Below, piece after piece: positions 1 to 4,636 of a DNA stretch of 5,103 bases. This stretch comes from an uncultured Micrococcales bacterium (lineage in GTDB: Bacteria; Actinomycetota; Actinomycetes; Actinomycetales; Microbacteriaceae). Below the pieces are notes generated by a model. The model was not told the DNA's origin and searched no databases. It saw nothing but the letters and a program-made list of their open reading frames with translations. The DNA lies in NCBI GenBank assembly GCA_903927775.1, contig CAIYOE010000215.1, positions 1 through 5,103 on the forward strand, given 5' to 3'. The translations under genes and the position numbers were made by a program. Position 1 is the first letter of the stretch. Every line of letters starts with the position of its first letter.

Positions 1-456
1 CAGTTATCGGCCGCTTTGAATACACCGATGGGCGCCCAGGCGCCGCTGGACCAGATTCGAAAAGCCGTTCTAGAACTCAGAGCCTCTAAGGGAATGGTGC
101 TAAACGACGCTGACCCAGACTCGGTGAGCTGCGGCAGCTTCTTTACCAACCCAATCGTTAGCGATCACTTTGCTCGCACCCTGCCTGCAGAGGCTCCTCG
201 CTGGGAAACCCGGGAAGACGACGGCCTAACCGTTAAATTGAGCGCGGCCTGGTTTATTGAGGCTTCGGGAATTTCAAAGGGATTCAGTCTGCCCGGATCG
301 GCAGCGGCAATCAGTAGCAAGCACACCCTGGGCATTATTAATCGCGGGGGAGCCTCATCGCTGGAGATTTTGCAGTTAGCCGAGTACGTGCAGATTCAGG
401 TCGCAAACCGGTTTGGCGTGCAACTAGTGCCCGAGCCGAACCTGGTGGGTTTCTAG
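1..456 (+). CDS. murB: UDP-N-acetylmuramate dehydrogenase (MurB), C-terminal part
   Basis: MurB reduces UDP-GlcNAc-enolpyruvate to UDP-N-acetylmuramate with NADPH and FAD, the second committed cytoplasmic step of peptidoglycan synthesis. The reading frame is open from the first base, so the FAD-binding N-terminal part lies upstream; 151 codons and the stop remain. Counting from the first codon in the window, CGSFFTNP (44-51) carries the serine (Ser46) that serves as proton donor in the family. KLSAAWFIE (79-87), SKHTLGIINRG (106-116) and the final FGVQLVPEP (138-146), with the conserved catalytic glutamate at 145, are characteristic of the MurB C-terminal domain. The natural C-terminus is present. 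The gene converges on aspC with 3 bp between stops, so it has no terminator of its own in an intergenic space. The family assignment is firm; the upstream extent is unknown. Confidence 0.95.
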   Translation, partial: QLSAALNTPMGAQAPLDQIRKAVLELRASKGMVLNDADPDSVSCGSFFTNPIVSDHFARTLPAEAPRWETREDDGLTVKLSAAWFIEASGISKGFSLPGSAAAISSKHTLGIINRGGASSLEILQLAEYVQIQVANRFGVQLVPEPNLVGF

Positions 457-459
457 AAC

Positions 460-1665
460 CTAGGCGAAGAGCTTCTGCAGGCGCTGGATTCCCTCGAGCA
501 ACTGGGCGTCGCCCAGTGCATAAGACAATCGCACGTAGCCAGAAGGCCCAAAGGCCTCGCCAGGAACCAACGCGACTTCGGCGGCATCCAGGATGTAGTC
601 GCAAAGTTCGAGGCTGGTGTTGATCATTTTGCCTCCCCATTCGCGCCCTAGCAGGCCGGAGACATCGCTGTAAACATAGAAGGCGCCCTGCGGCATCGGT
701 GCGATCCAGCCAGGAATCTTGTTCAACTCGGCAACCGCCAGCTTGCGACGGCGGTCGAAGGCCTCGCGCATAGCAAGAACTTCGTCTTGTGGTCCGGTTA
801 GGGCTGCCAAAGCTGCGCGCTGCGAAATGTTGCTCACGTTTGAGGTCAGGTGCGACTGCAGGTTGCCGGCGGCCTTCATGGCATCTAGCGGGCCAACCAT
901 CCATCCCAAGCGCCAACCGGTCATGGCATAGCTCTTGGCAACGCCGTTTACCATGATGGTGCGGTCGGCTAGCTCTGGAACTACCTCGGTGATGCTGTAG
1001 GCCTTGAGTCCGTCGTAAACCAGGTTCTGGTAAATCTCGTCGGAGATCACCCAAAGTCCCTTTTCCAAAGCCCACTTGCCGATTGCCTCAACCTGCTCGC
1101 GGCTGTAGACCGATCCGGTTGGGTTGCTTGGGCTAACAAACAACAGCACCTTGGTCTTTGGGGTACGAGCGGCCTCTAGCTGCTCCACAGTGACCAGGTA
1201 GTTTTGGTCGCTGCCGGCGAAAACCTCCACTGGAACGCCGCCGGCCAAGGTGATGGCCTCCGGGTAGGTGGTCCAGAACGGGGTAGGCATTAGAACTTCG
1301 TCGCCCGGATCCACGATGGCCGCGAACGCCTGGTAAACGGCCTGCTTTCCACCGTTGGTGACTACCACCTGCGCCGCGGTAACCGGGGTGCCGCTGTCTC
1401 GCAGGGTTTTTGCAGCGATGGCCTCGCGAAGCTCCGGCAGGCCTATAGCCTGGGTGTAGCGGTGGTTCTTAGGATCGCTCACCGCAGCCAGAGCAGCCTC
1501 AACGATGTGAGCTGGAGTAGCAAAGTCGGGTTCGCCCGCCGCATAACTGATCACCGGGCGTCCGGCAGCCTGAAGGGCCTTAGCCTTGGCGTCGACCTTG
1601 AGGGTGGCGGATTCGGCAATAGCGGCAATGCGCTTTGAAATTCTTGGGAAAGTAGGCTCAGTCAC
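460..1665 (-). CDS. aspC: Aspartate aminotransferase family protein, PLP-dependent (class I)
   Basis: This 401-residue cytoplasmic PLP enzyme is expected to interconvert aspartate/2-oxoglutarate and oxaloacetate/glutamate. Visible motifs: AGEPDF (43-48); GGKQA (105-109), whose lysine is typical of the Thermus-like (class Ib) aspartate group; PFW (129-131) stacking on the cofactor ring; SPSNPTG (178-184) with Asn181; SDEIY (208-212) with Asp209 and Tyr212; Lys244, the Schiff-base lysine, in [13 protein letters not shown]; and Arg379 in YVRLSYA, which binds the substrate carboxylate. Length is normal for the family and no catalytic residue is missing. The start is a GTG (1665-1663) giving [12 protein letters not shown], which fits family N-termini. 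No Shine-Dalgarno is seen; a TANNNT box 7 bases upstream suggests a leaderless mRNA. Some class Ib members also use prephenate, so aspartate/prephenate aminotransferase is an alternative that cannot be settled here. Its association with murB and trnW-secE is common in Actinobacteria. Confidence 0.94.
   Translation of the reverse strand: MTEPTFPRISKRIAAIAESATLKVDAKAKALQAAGRPVISYAAGEPDFATPAHIVEAALAAVSDPKNHRYTQAIGLPELREAIAAKTLRDSGTPVTAAQVVVTNGGKQAVYQAFAAIVDPGDEVLMPTPFWTTYPEAITLAGGVPVEVFAGSDQNYLVTVEQLEAARTPKTKVLLFVSPSNPTGSVYSREQVEAIGKWALEKGLWVISDEIYQNLVYDGLKAYSITEVVPELADRTIMVNGVAKSYAMTGWRLGWMVGPLDAMKAAGNLQSHLTSNVSNISQRAALAALTGPQDEVLAMREAFDRRRKLAVAELNKIPGWIAPMPQGAFYVYSDVSGLLGREWGGKMINTSLELCDYILDAAEVALVPGEAFGPSGYVRLSYALGDAQLLEGIQRLQKLFA
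501..517. repeat. Perfect 17-nt inverted repeat inside the 3' end of aspC
   Basis: ACTGGGCG, one central T, then CGCCCAGT. As RNA on either strand it gives a 7-bp GC-rich stem with a 3-nt loop. It lies 45 bp past the murB stop on the + strand, and inside the last 20 or so codons of aspC on the - strand. No T-run follows it on either strand, so it is not a textbook terminator. Because the two genes have only 3 bp between them, it is the closest candidate for a hairpin that stops or slows murB transcription, but this is inference. It may simply be a by-product of the Ala-Leu-Gly-Asp-Ala-Gln codons. Confidence 0.4.
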
Positions 1666-1672
1666 AGAGATA

Positions 1673-1678
1673 AGCCTA
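1673..1678 (-). promoter_or_regulatory. -10 box for a leaderless aspC transcript
   Basis: Read on the - strand, TAGGCT (1678 to 1673) matches the actinobacterial -10 consensus TANNNT. Seven bases (1672-1666) separate it from the G of the aspC GTG start, the spacing at which transcription would begin on the start codon itself. No ribosome binding site is present in the 25 bases upstream of GTG, which supports leaderless translation. The -35 region (about 1696-1701, GCACGC) does not match consensus, as is common in this phylum. Confidence 0.5.
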
Positions 1679-1714
1679 ACGCCAACTGCCCTAAAGCGTG
1701 CCTGCAGCCCTTGC

Positions 1715-1740
1715 GAGCAAAGAAAAACGCTTTGCTTTTT
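1715..1740 (+). terminator. Weak hairpin followed by a T-run, upstream of trnW
   Basis: GCAAAG (1717-1722) pairs with CTTTGC (1730-1735) around a 7-nt A-rich loop. One more A-T pair and a possible G-T wobble extend the stem, and TTTTT (1736-1740) follows. The form resembles a small intrinsic terminator on the + strand, where it could stop antisense readthrough from the aspC region before it enters the trnW promoter. The stem is short and A/T-rich, so it may be weak or non-functional. Confidence 0.3.
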
Positions 1741-1761
1741 GCGCGGTAAGTGGCGTAGTAT
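1732..1761 (+). promoter_or_regulatory. Candidate promoter P1 for trnW-secE
   Basis: TTGCTT (1732-1737, 3/6 to TTGACA), an 18-bp spacer, and TAGTAT (1756-1761, fits TANNNT). Transcription would start near 1767-1769, at the left arm of the AGAAGGT inverted repeat, giving a leader of about 130 bases before tRNA-Trp. The -10 box lies in an 11-bp palindrome, TAGTA-T-TACTA (1756-1766). Assigned from consensus only. Other candidates lie downstream, so the true start is uncertain. Confidence 0.3.
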
Positions 1762-1765
1762 TACT

Positions 1766-1787
1766 AGAAGGTAATTGACAACCTTCT
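1766..1787. repeat. 7-bp inverted repeat flanking a TTGACA hexamer
   Basis: AGAAGGT (1766-1772) and ACCTTCT (1781-1787) are perfect inverted copies around AATTGACA (1773-1780). The loop holds an exact consensus -35 hexamer, TTGACA (1775-1780), but no TANNNT box sits 16-19 bp downstream; TAATCT at 1793-1798 is only 12 bp away. It could be an operator dyad or a 5' hairpin of a transcript starting near 1767. Confidence 0.45.
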
Positions 1788-1806
1788 GAGCCTAATCTGG
1801 CAAATT

Positions 1807-1837
1807 CACACTAAAAGATTTTCAATCTAGAAGTGTG
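1807..1837. repeat. 31-bp interrupted dyad in the aspC-trnW control region
   Basis: CACACT (1807-1812) and AGTGTG (1832-1837) are the outer arms. AGATT (1816-1820) and AATCT (1824-1828) are the inner arms. The arms are separated by exactly 3 non-pairing bases on each side, with a central TTC loop. As RNA it would be an 11-bp hairpin with a symmetric 3x3 internal loop; as DNA it is a two-tier palindrome suited to a dimeric regulator. It ends 61 bp before tRNA-Trp. TTCACA (1805-1810), 17 bp, TAGAAG (1828-1833) overlaps it and looks partly like a promoter, though it lacks the final T of TANNNT. Confidence 0.5.
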
Positions 1838-1869
1838 TCTTCAGACGGCCCAGAAATCGTGCAGAATTG

Positions 1870-1875
1870 TATGGT
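1870..1875 (+). promoter_or_regulatory. Candidate -10 box close to tRNA-Trp
   Basis: TATGGT fits TANNNT. It would start RNA near 1882, leaving a 17-base 5' leader for RNase P to remove. No -35 match is found at the usual spacing. TTCAGA (1840-1845), 16 bp, CAGAAT (1862-1867) is a competing arrangement with 4/6 matches in each half. Listed because a stable-RNA gene should have a nearby promoter; the exact site is uncertain. Confidence 0.25.
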
Positions 1876-1898
1876 TGGTTGTTAGCAACTCACCGCAT

Positions 1899-1971
1899 AG
1901 GGTGGTGGCTCAATTGGTAGAGCAACGGTCTCCAACACCGTCGGTTGCAGGTTCGAGTCCTGTCCGCCCTG
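1899..1971 (+). tRNA. trnW: tRNA-Trp, anticodon CCA
   Basis: The full cloverleaf folds. Acceptor stem AGGGTGG (1899-1905) pairs with CCGCCCT (1964-1970) with one T-G wobble. D-stem GCTC/GAGC (1908-1911, 1920-1923) encloses AATTGGTA. Anticodon stem ACGGT/ACCGT (1925-1929, 1937-1941) has loop CTCCAAC and anticodon CCA at 1932-1934. A 5-nt variable loop precedes the T-arm GCAGG/CCTGT with TTCGAGT loop. The discriminator is G1971, the tryptophan identity base in bacteria. The next bases are CAA, so CCA is not encoded and must be added after transcription. It lies directly upstream of secE, the usual bacterial arrangement, and is probably cotranscribed with secE-nusG. Confidence 0.97.
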
Positions 1972-1975
1972 CAAA

Positions 1976-2004
1976 TAGGGGGAACCTGGTTCAGGTTCCC
2001 CCTA
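1976..2004 (+). promoter_or_regulatory. Perfect 13-bp hairpin between trnW and secE
   Basis: Bases 1976-1988 pair without mismatch with 1992-2004 around a GTT loop; five consecutive G-C pairs lie near the base of the stem. It begins 4 bases after the tRNA discriminator and ends 13 bases before the secE Shine-Dalgarno. AAACACCC follows instead of a T-run. It could be a T-less attenuating terminator that lowers expression of secE-nusG relative to the tRNA, or a processing and stability element that separates tRNA from mRNA. The structure is certain from the sequence; its role is inferred. Confidence 0.6.
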
Positions 2005-2017
2005 AACACCCACTATC

Positions 2018-2021
2018 GAGG
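2018..2021 (+). promoter_or_regulatory. Shine-Dalgarno that fixes the secE start at 2029
   Basis: GAGG (2018-2021) lies 7 bases before ATG 2029. An in-frame ATG at 2023 is only one base from GAGG, too close for normal initiation, so the second ATG (Met-Ala-Asp) is preferred. Confidence 0.65.
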
Positions 2022-2028
2022 AATGAAA

Positions 2029-2283
2029 ATGGCAGACGTTTACGAAGCCGCATCTGAGGATGTAGTAGAGCAGGCCAAGGCAAACAAGGGCAACATTTTT
2101 GCCCGTACCGTTTTGTTCTTCAACCAGGTAATCGGCGAACTCAAGAAGGTCACCCGTCCTACCTACAAAGAGCTTGTCAACTACACCGGAGTTGTTCTGG
2201 CGTTCGTGACCATCGTCATGGTGGTTATTTCGCTTCTGGACTGGCTGTTCTCGGTAGTCGTCAACTTCACCTTTGGTGCATAG
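2029..2283 (+). CDS. secE: Preprotein translocase subunit SecE
   Basis: SecE is the small essential subunit of the SecYEG channel; it clamps SecY and stabilises it in the cytoplasmic membrane. The 84-residue product is the short single-span form of most bacteria outside the enterics. Residues 1-30 are polar. The family signature FNQVIGELKKVTRPTYKEL (31-49) forms the amphipathic cytoplasmic helix and hinge, and one transmembrane segment spans roughly 53-80, rich in Val and Ile and containing the usual DW near its outer half. The ATG at 2029 is chosen from Shine-Dalgarno spacing; ATG 2023 would add only Met-Lys. It sits between trnW and nusG, the conserved order. A 14-base dyad (2282-2295) starts at its stop codon, too tight to be a clear hairpin. 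Confidence 0.95.
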   Translation: MADVYEAASEDVVEQAKANKGNIFARTVLFFNQVIGELKKVTRPTYKELVNYTGVVLAFVTIVMVVISLLDWLFSVVVNFTFGA

Positions 2284-2340
2284 TCTTCAAAGACTCCAGC
2301 ACCCAAAAACTTTTGCCGATAAGGCATCCGCACCAACCGT

Positions 2341-2345
2341 AAGGA
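2341..2345 (+). promoter_or_regulatory. Shine-Dalgarno that favours the nusG GTG start at 2353
   Basis: AAGGA (2341-2345) lies 7 bases before GTG 2353. The in-frame ATG at 2347 is almost in contact with it (1 base), an unfavourable spacing. This mirrors secE, where an unused ATG also lies 6 bases before the preferred start. The two choices differ by two residues (Met-His). Confidence 0.55.
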
Positions 2346-2352
2346 AATGCAC

Positions 2353-3216
2353 GTGAGTGATCTAGAGCGCGACGACATCGAGGCACTGGCCCAGGTCGAG
2401 GACGCAGCTGCAGACGCAGTCATCGATGAGGCAGACGCCGACTTGGCTGACTTGGCGCTAGACGCAGCCGCTGAGCTTGAGCAAGACCTTGAGCTTGAGG
2501 CCGCTATTGCCGAAACCGCAACCGAGGCAGCTTCTGAAGCCGAGATGGTCGAAGAAGGCGCTCCGGCAGACGAGACCCCGGTCGAGGAAGACCCTTACAA
2601 GGTTTTCCGCGACGACCTACGCAAGCAGCCAGGCAAGTGGTACGTAATCCACAGCTACGCCGGCTACGAGAAGCGCGTAAAGCAGAACATCGAGACCCGC
2701 AAGCAGTCGCTCGAGGGCGGCGAGGATATCTTCCAGATCGAAGTACCAATGGAAGACACCGTTGAGATCAAGAACGGTCAGCGCAAGCTAGTTACCAAGG
2801 TTCGTATCCCTGGATACGTAATGGTTCGCATGGACATGACCGAAGAATCGTGGGAACTGGTTCGCCACACTCCTGCGGTAACCGGCTTTGTTGGCAACTC
2901 GCAGAACCCAACCCCGCTTCGCCCAAGCGAGGCATTCGACATGCTCAAGAGCACTTTCGAATTGCCAGAAGAAGTGGCAGCCAAGGCTGCTGGCAAGGGC
3001 GGCGTTGCCGTCAAGGGCAAGGGCAAGAATGTTCCTATCGTCACCAACTTCAAGTTGGGCGAGAGCATCATGATCAAGGACGGCTCGTTCGCAGGTCTGC
3101 CTGGAACCATCAGCGAGATCAAGCCAGAGAGCGGCAAGCTAACGGTTTTGGTATCGCTATTTGAGCGTGAAACACCAGTGGAGCTTGGTTTCGACCAGGT
3201 CGGTCCACTCAACTAA
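2353..3216 (+). CDS. nusG: Transcription termination/antitermination factor NusG
   Basis: NusG binds the clamp of RNA polymerase through its NGN domain, and binds Rho or ribosomal protein S10 through its KOW domain; it modulates pausing and couples transcription to translation. The product has 287 residues, longer than the roughly 180 of E. coli NusG. Residues 1-80 are an Ala/Glu/Asp-rich extension (30 acidic, 1 basic residue) of the kind found in actinobacterial NusG proteins. The NGN domain follows (about 95-200), starting KWYVIHSYAGYEKRVKQNI and including RIPGYVMVRM (151-160) and VTGFVGN (176-182). A Gly/Lys/Ala-rich linker (209-227) leads to the KOW domain (about 231-287), with GESIMIKDGSFAGLPGTI (236-253). 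It ends in tandem stops TAA TAG. It lies 69 bp after secE and 31 bp before rplK, consistent with one operon. The GTG start is chosen by Shine-Dalgarno spacing. Confidence 0.95.
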   Translation: MSDLERDDIEALAQVEDAAADAVIDEADADLADLALDAAAELEQDLELEAAIAETATEAASEAEMVEEGAPADETPVEEDPYKVFRDDLRKQPGKWYVIHSYAGYEKRVKQNIETRKQSLEGGEDIFQIEVPMEDTVEIKNGQRKLVTKVRIPGYVMVRMDMTEESWELVRHTPAVTGFVGNSQNPTPLRPSEAFDMLKSTFELPEEVAAKAAGKGGVAVKGKGKNVPIVTNFKLGESIMIKDGSFAGLPGTISEIKPESGKLTVLVSLFERETPVELGFDQVGPLN

Positions 3217-3247
3217 TAGATTTCCACCCAACTAAAGGAAAAACAAA

Positions 3248-3679
3248 ATGGCACCGAAGAAGAAGATCACTGGCATGATCAAGCTCCAGATCAAGGCAGG
3301 CGCTGCTAACCCAGCTCCACCTATTGGTCCAGCTCTTGGTCAGCACGGTGTAAACATCATGGAGTTCTGCAAGCAGTACAACGACGCAACCGCCGACCAA
3401 AAAGGCAACGTTGTTCCTGTTGAGATCACCGTTTACGAAGACCGCTCGTTCACCTTCGTTCTGAAGACTCCTCCTGCCGCCGAGCTAATCAAAAAGGCTG
3501 CTGGCGTTCAGAAGGGCTCGGCTACCCCTCACACCGTGAAGGTTGCCAAGCTAACTCAGGCACAGGTTCGTTCGATCGCCGAGATCAAGCAGTCTGACCT
3601 CAATGCAAACGACATTGATGCAGCAGCAAAGATCATCGCCGGAACCGCCCGCAGCATGGGCATCACCGTCGAGGCCTAA
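3248..3679 (+). CDS. rplK: 50S ribosomal protein L11
   Basis: L11 binds the GTPase-associated region of 23S rRNA (helices 43-44), supports elongation-factor GTPases, and is needed for ribosome-dependent activation of RelA/Rel. The 143-residue length is standard. The N-terminal domain carries GQ/PG-rich signature [20 protein letters not shown] (21-40), including the proline loop contacted by thiostrepton. The C-terminal rRNA-binding domain has [14 protein letters not shown] (90-103) and the L11 signature [18 protein letters not shown] (113-130). AAAGGA (3234-3239) lies 8 bases before ATG, a good Shine-Dalgarno. The gene ends in tandem TAA TAA stops, and the longest gap in the operon (125 bp) follows before rplA. 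That gap holds the L1-like regulatory structure. Confidence 0.98.
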   Translation: MAPKKKITGMIKLQIKAGAANPAPPIGPALGQHGVNIMEFCKQYNDATADQKGNVVPVEITVYEDRSFTFVLKTPPAAELIKKAAGVQKGSATPHTVKVAKLTQAQVRSIAEIKQSDLNANDIDAAAKIIAGTARSMGITVEA

Positions 3680-3689
3680 TAACCAAACC

Positions 3690-3712
3690 GCTAACCTCGG
3701 CTGCTAATCGGC
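3690..3712 (+). repeat. Imperfect tandem repeat in the rplK-rplA gap
   Basis: GCTAACCTCGGC (3690-3701) and GCTAATCGGC (3703-3712) are near copies differing by a CC insertion and separated by one base. GCTGC (3700-3704) can also pair with GCAGC (3721-3725), giving a 5-bp stem upstream of the L1-like site. It may be an auxiliary part of that leader or a neutral slippage duplication. Confidence 0.35.
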
Positions 3713-3738
3713 AAAAGAGCGCAGCAAACCCTCCAACA

Positions 3739-3776
3739 AGTCGTGGGAGAACCCCGCAGGTTCGTAGACCACAACT
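3739..3776 (+). promoter_or_regulatory. L1-binding-site mimic, likely autoregulatory leader of rplA
   Basis: The outer stem AGT(C)GTGG (3739-3746) pairs with CCAC(A)ACT (3769-3776) with one C/A mismatch. An asymmetric internal loop has GAG (3747-3749) on one side and CGTAGA (3763-3768) on the other. The inner stem AACC/GGTT (3750-3753, 3759-3762) closes a CCGCA loop. The L1 site on 23S rRNA (helices 76-78) has the same plan: GUGGGAG, a stem-loop, then UGAAAUACCAC. L1 is a known translational repressor that binds rRNA-like sites in its own mRNA. The site ends 14 bases before the rplA Shine-Dalgarno, suited to blocking rplA initiation. The fold is seen in the sequence; binding by L1 is inferred from the resemblance. 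Confidence 0.72.
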
Positions 3777-3804
3777 GTGACCTAATAAACAAAGGAATAG
3801 CAGC

Positions 3805-4506
3805 ATGGCAAAGCGCAGCAAGGCTTATGAAGAAGCCGCAGCAAAGATTCAAGAAGGCAAGTTTTACACTCCTGCCGAGGCCGTAACTCTCGTTCGCGAG
3901 ACCGGTTCAAAGAAGTTCGACTCAACCATCGAGGTTGCAATCAAGTTGGGTGTAGACCCTCGTAAAGCAGACCAGATGATCCGTGGCACCGTTTCGCTGC
4001 CAAACGGAACTGGTAAGACCGCCAAGGTTATCGTTTTCGCAACCGGTGCAGCAGCTGAGGCTGCTATCGCCGCTGGCGCCGACGAAGTTGGTGGCGACGA
4101 GCTTATCGAGAAGGTCGCAGCTGGTTGGGTTGACTTTGACTCAGCAGTATCGACTCCTGAGCTTATGGGCAAGGTCGGTCGTCTGGGTAAGGTTCTAGGT
4201 CCTCGTAACCTAATGCCAAACCCAAAGACCGGTACCGTAACCCCAGACGTAGCAAAGGCAGTTACCGACATCAAGGGTGGAAAGATCGACTTCCGTGTCG
4301 ACAAGCAGGCAAACCTGCACTTCATCATTGGTAAGGCGTCTTTCACCAAGGAACAGCTAGGCCAGAACCTAGCGGCAGCTCTAGACGAGGTTCTTCGTCT
4401 AAAGCCTTCGAGCGCTAAGGGTATCTACCTGCAGAAGGCAAGCGTTGCTACCACCTTCGGCCCTGGTATCCCATTGGACACCAAGGTGACCAAGGTAGAG
4501 TTCTAA
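3805..4506 (+). CDS. rplA: 50S ribosomal protein L1
   Basis: L1 binds 23S rRNA helices 76-78, forms the mobile L1 stalk that helps release E-site tRNA, and acts as a translational repressor of its own operon in many bacteria. The 233-residue length is standard. Two-domain signatures are present: [21 protein letters not shown] (37-57) with the RNA-contact Phe38; [11 protein letters not shown] (61-71); [19 protein letters not shown] (127-145), the L1 family signature in domain II; and [21 protein letters not shown] (157-177). The C-terminal [10 protein letters not shown] (216-225) corresponds to the RNA-contact TMGP loop, but with Phe218 where Met is usual. AAAGGA (3791-3796) lies 8 bases before ATG. 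A strong terminator follows 13 bp downstream, so rplJ-rplL are not part of this transcript. Confidence 0.98.
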   Translation: MAKRSKAYEEAAAKIQEGKFYTPAEAVTLVRETGSKKFDSTIEVAIKLGVDPRKADQMIRGTVSLPNGTGKTAKVIVFATGAAAEAAIAAGADEVGGDELIEKVAAGWVDFDSAVSTPELMGKVGRLGKVLGPRNLMPNPKTGTVTPDVAKAVTDIKGGKIDFRVDKQANLHFIIGKASFTKEQLGQNLAAALDEVLRLKPSSAKGIYLQKASVATTFGPGIPLDTKVTKVEF

Positions 4507-4519
4507 AACTCTTTACTTT

Positions 4520-4550
4520 AGGGGGCTGGGCTATTAGCCCGGCCCCCTTT
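4520..4550 (+). terminator. Intrinsic terminator after rplA
   Basis: Bases 4520-4532 pair with 4536-4548 (13 bp, one T-G wobble) around an ATT loop, with five G-C pairs at the base followed by TTTACTCTT. The stem starts 13 bases after the rplA stop. This is the clearest terminator in the window and ends the trnW-secE-nusG-rplK-rplA transcript. Confidence 0.9.
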
Positions 4551-4559
4551 ACTCTTAAC

Positions 4560-4589
4560 ATGACCTCTATTAGATGGGTGGGATATTGT
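4560..4589 (+). promoter_or_regulatory. Candidate promoter of the decarboxylase-family gene
   Basis: ATGACC (4560-4565, 4/6 to TTGACA), an 18-bp spacer, and TATTGT (4584-4589, fits TANNNT). RNA would start near 4596, leaving a leader of about 40 bases with TAAGGA (4627-4632) in front of ATG 4637. It lies just past the rplA terminator, where a new transcription unit needs a promoter. A second TANNNT, TAGATT (4620-4625), is possible. Confidence 0.4.
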
Positions 4590-4636
4590 CACAGAAGGCC
4601 TTCGGCGCTGCAACGCTGCTAGATTCTAAGGATCCG

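Noticed and set aside
338..1075. Long open frame (245 codons) on the - strand overlapping murB and aspC
   Set aside because: It lies in another frame of the strand that encodes aspC, whose motifs are complete; the alternative product is Arg/Gly/Ser-rich with no recognisable domain.
1775..1798. Consensus TTGACA with TAATCT as a promoter
   Set aside because: The spacer is only 12 bp, too short for a sigma-70-type promoter; no TANNNT lies at 16-19 bp.
1945..2028. Longer secE with an upstream start inside the tRNA
   Set aside because: The extra residues would be encoded by the tRNA T-arm and the 13-bp hairpin; a Shine-Dalgarno directly supports ATG 2029.
1833..2057. Open frame running through tRNA-Trp and into secE
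   Set aside because: It crosses a complete tRNA and is the usual artefact of translating tRNA sequence (the peptide with VAQLVEQRSPTPSVAGSSPVRPA).
2282..2295. AGTCTTCAAAGACT palindrome at the secE stop as a terminator
   Set aside because: It gives at most a 5-bp stem with a 4-nt loop and no T-run, and lies inside the secE-nusG operon.
2778..3212. 144-codon open frame antisense to nusG
   Set aside because: It mirrors conserved NusG NGN and KOW codons and has no features of its own.
3864..4349. 161-codon open frame antisense to rplA
   Set aside because: It is a shadow of the L1 codons; the composition is Ala/Ser/Pro-rich, no family motif or Shine-Dalgarno is seen.
4574..4636. Start of the decarboxylase gene at ATG 4574 or TTG 4586
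   Set aside because: Neither has a Shine-Dalgarno, and the added residues precede the conserved N-terminal helix; not fully excluded, since the spacing at ATG 4637 is short.
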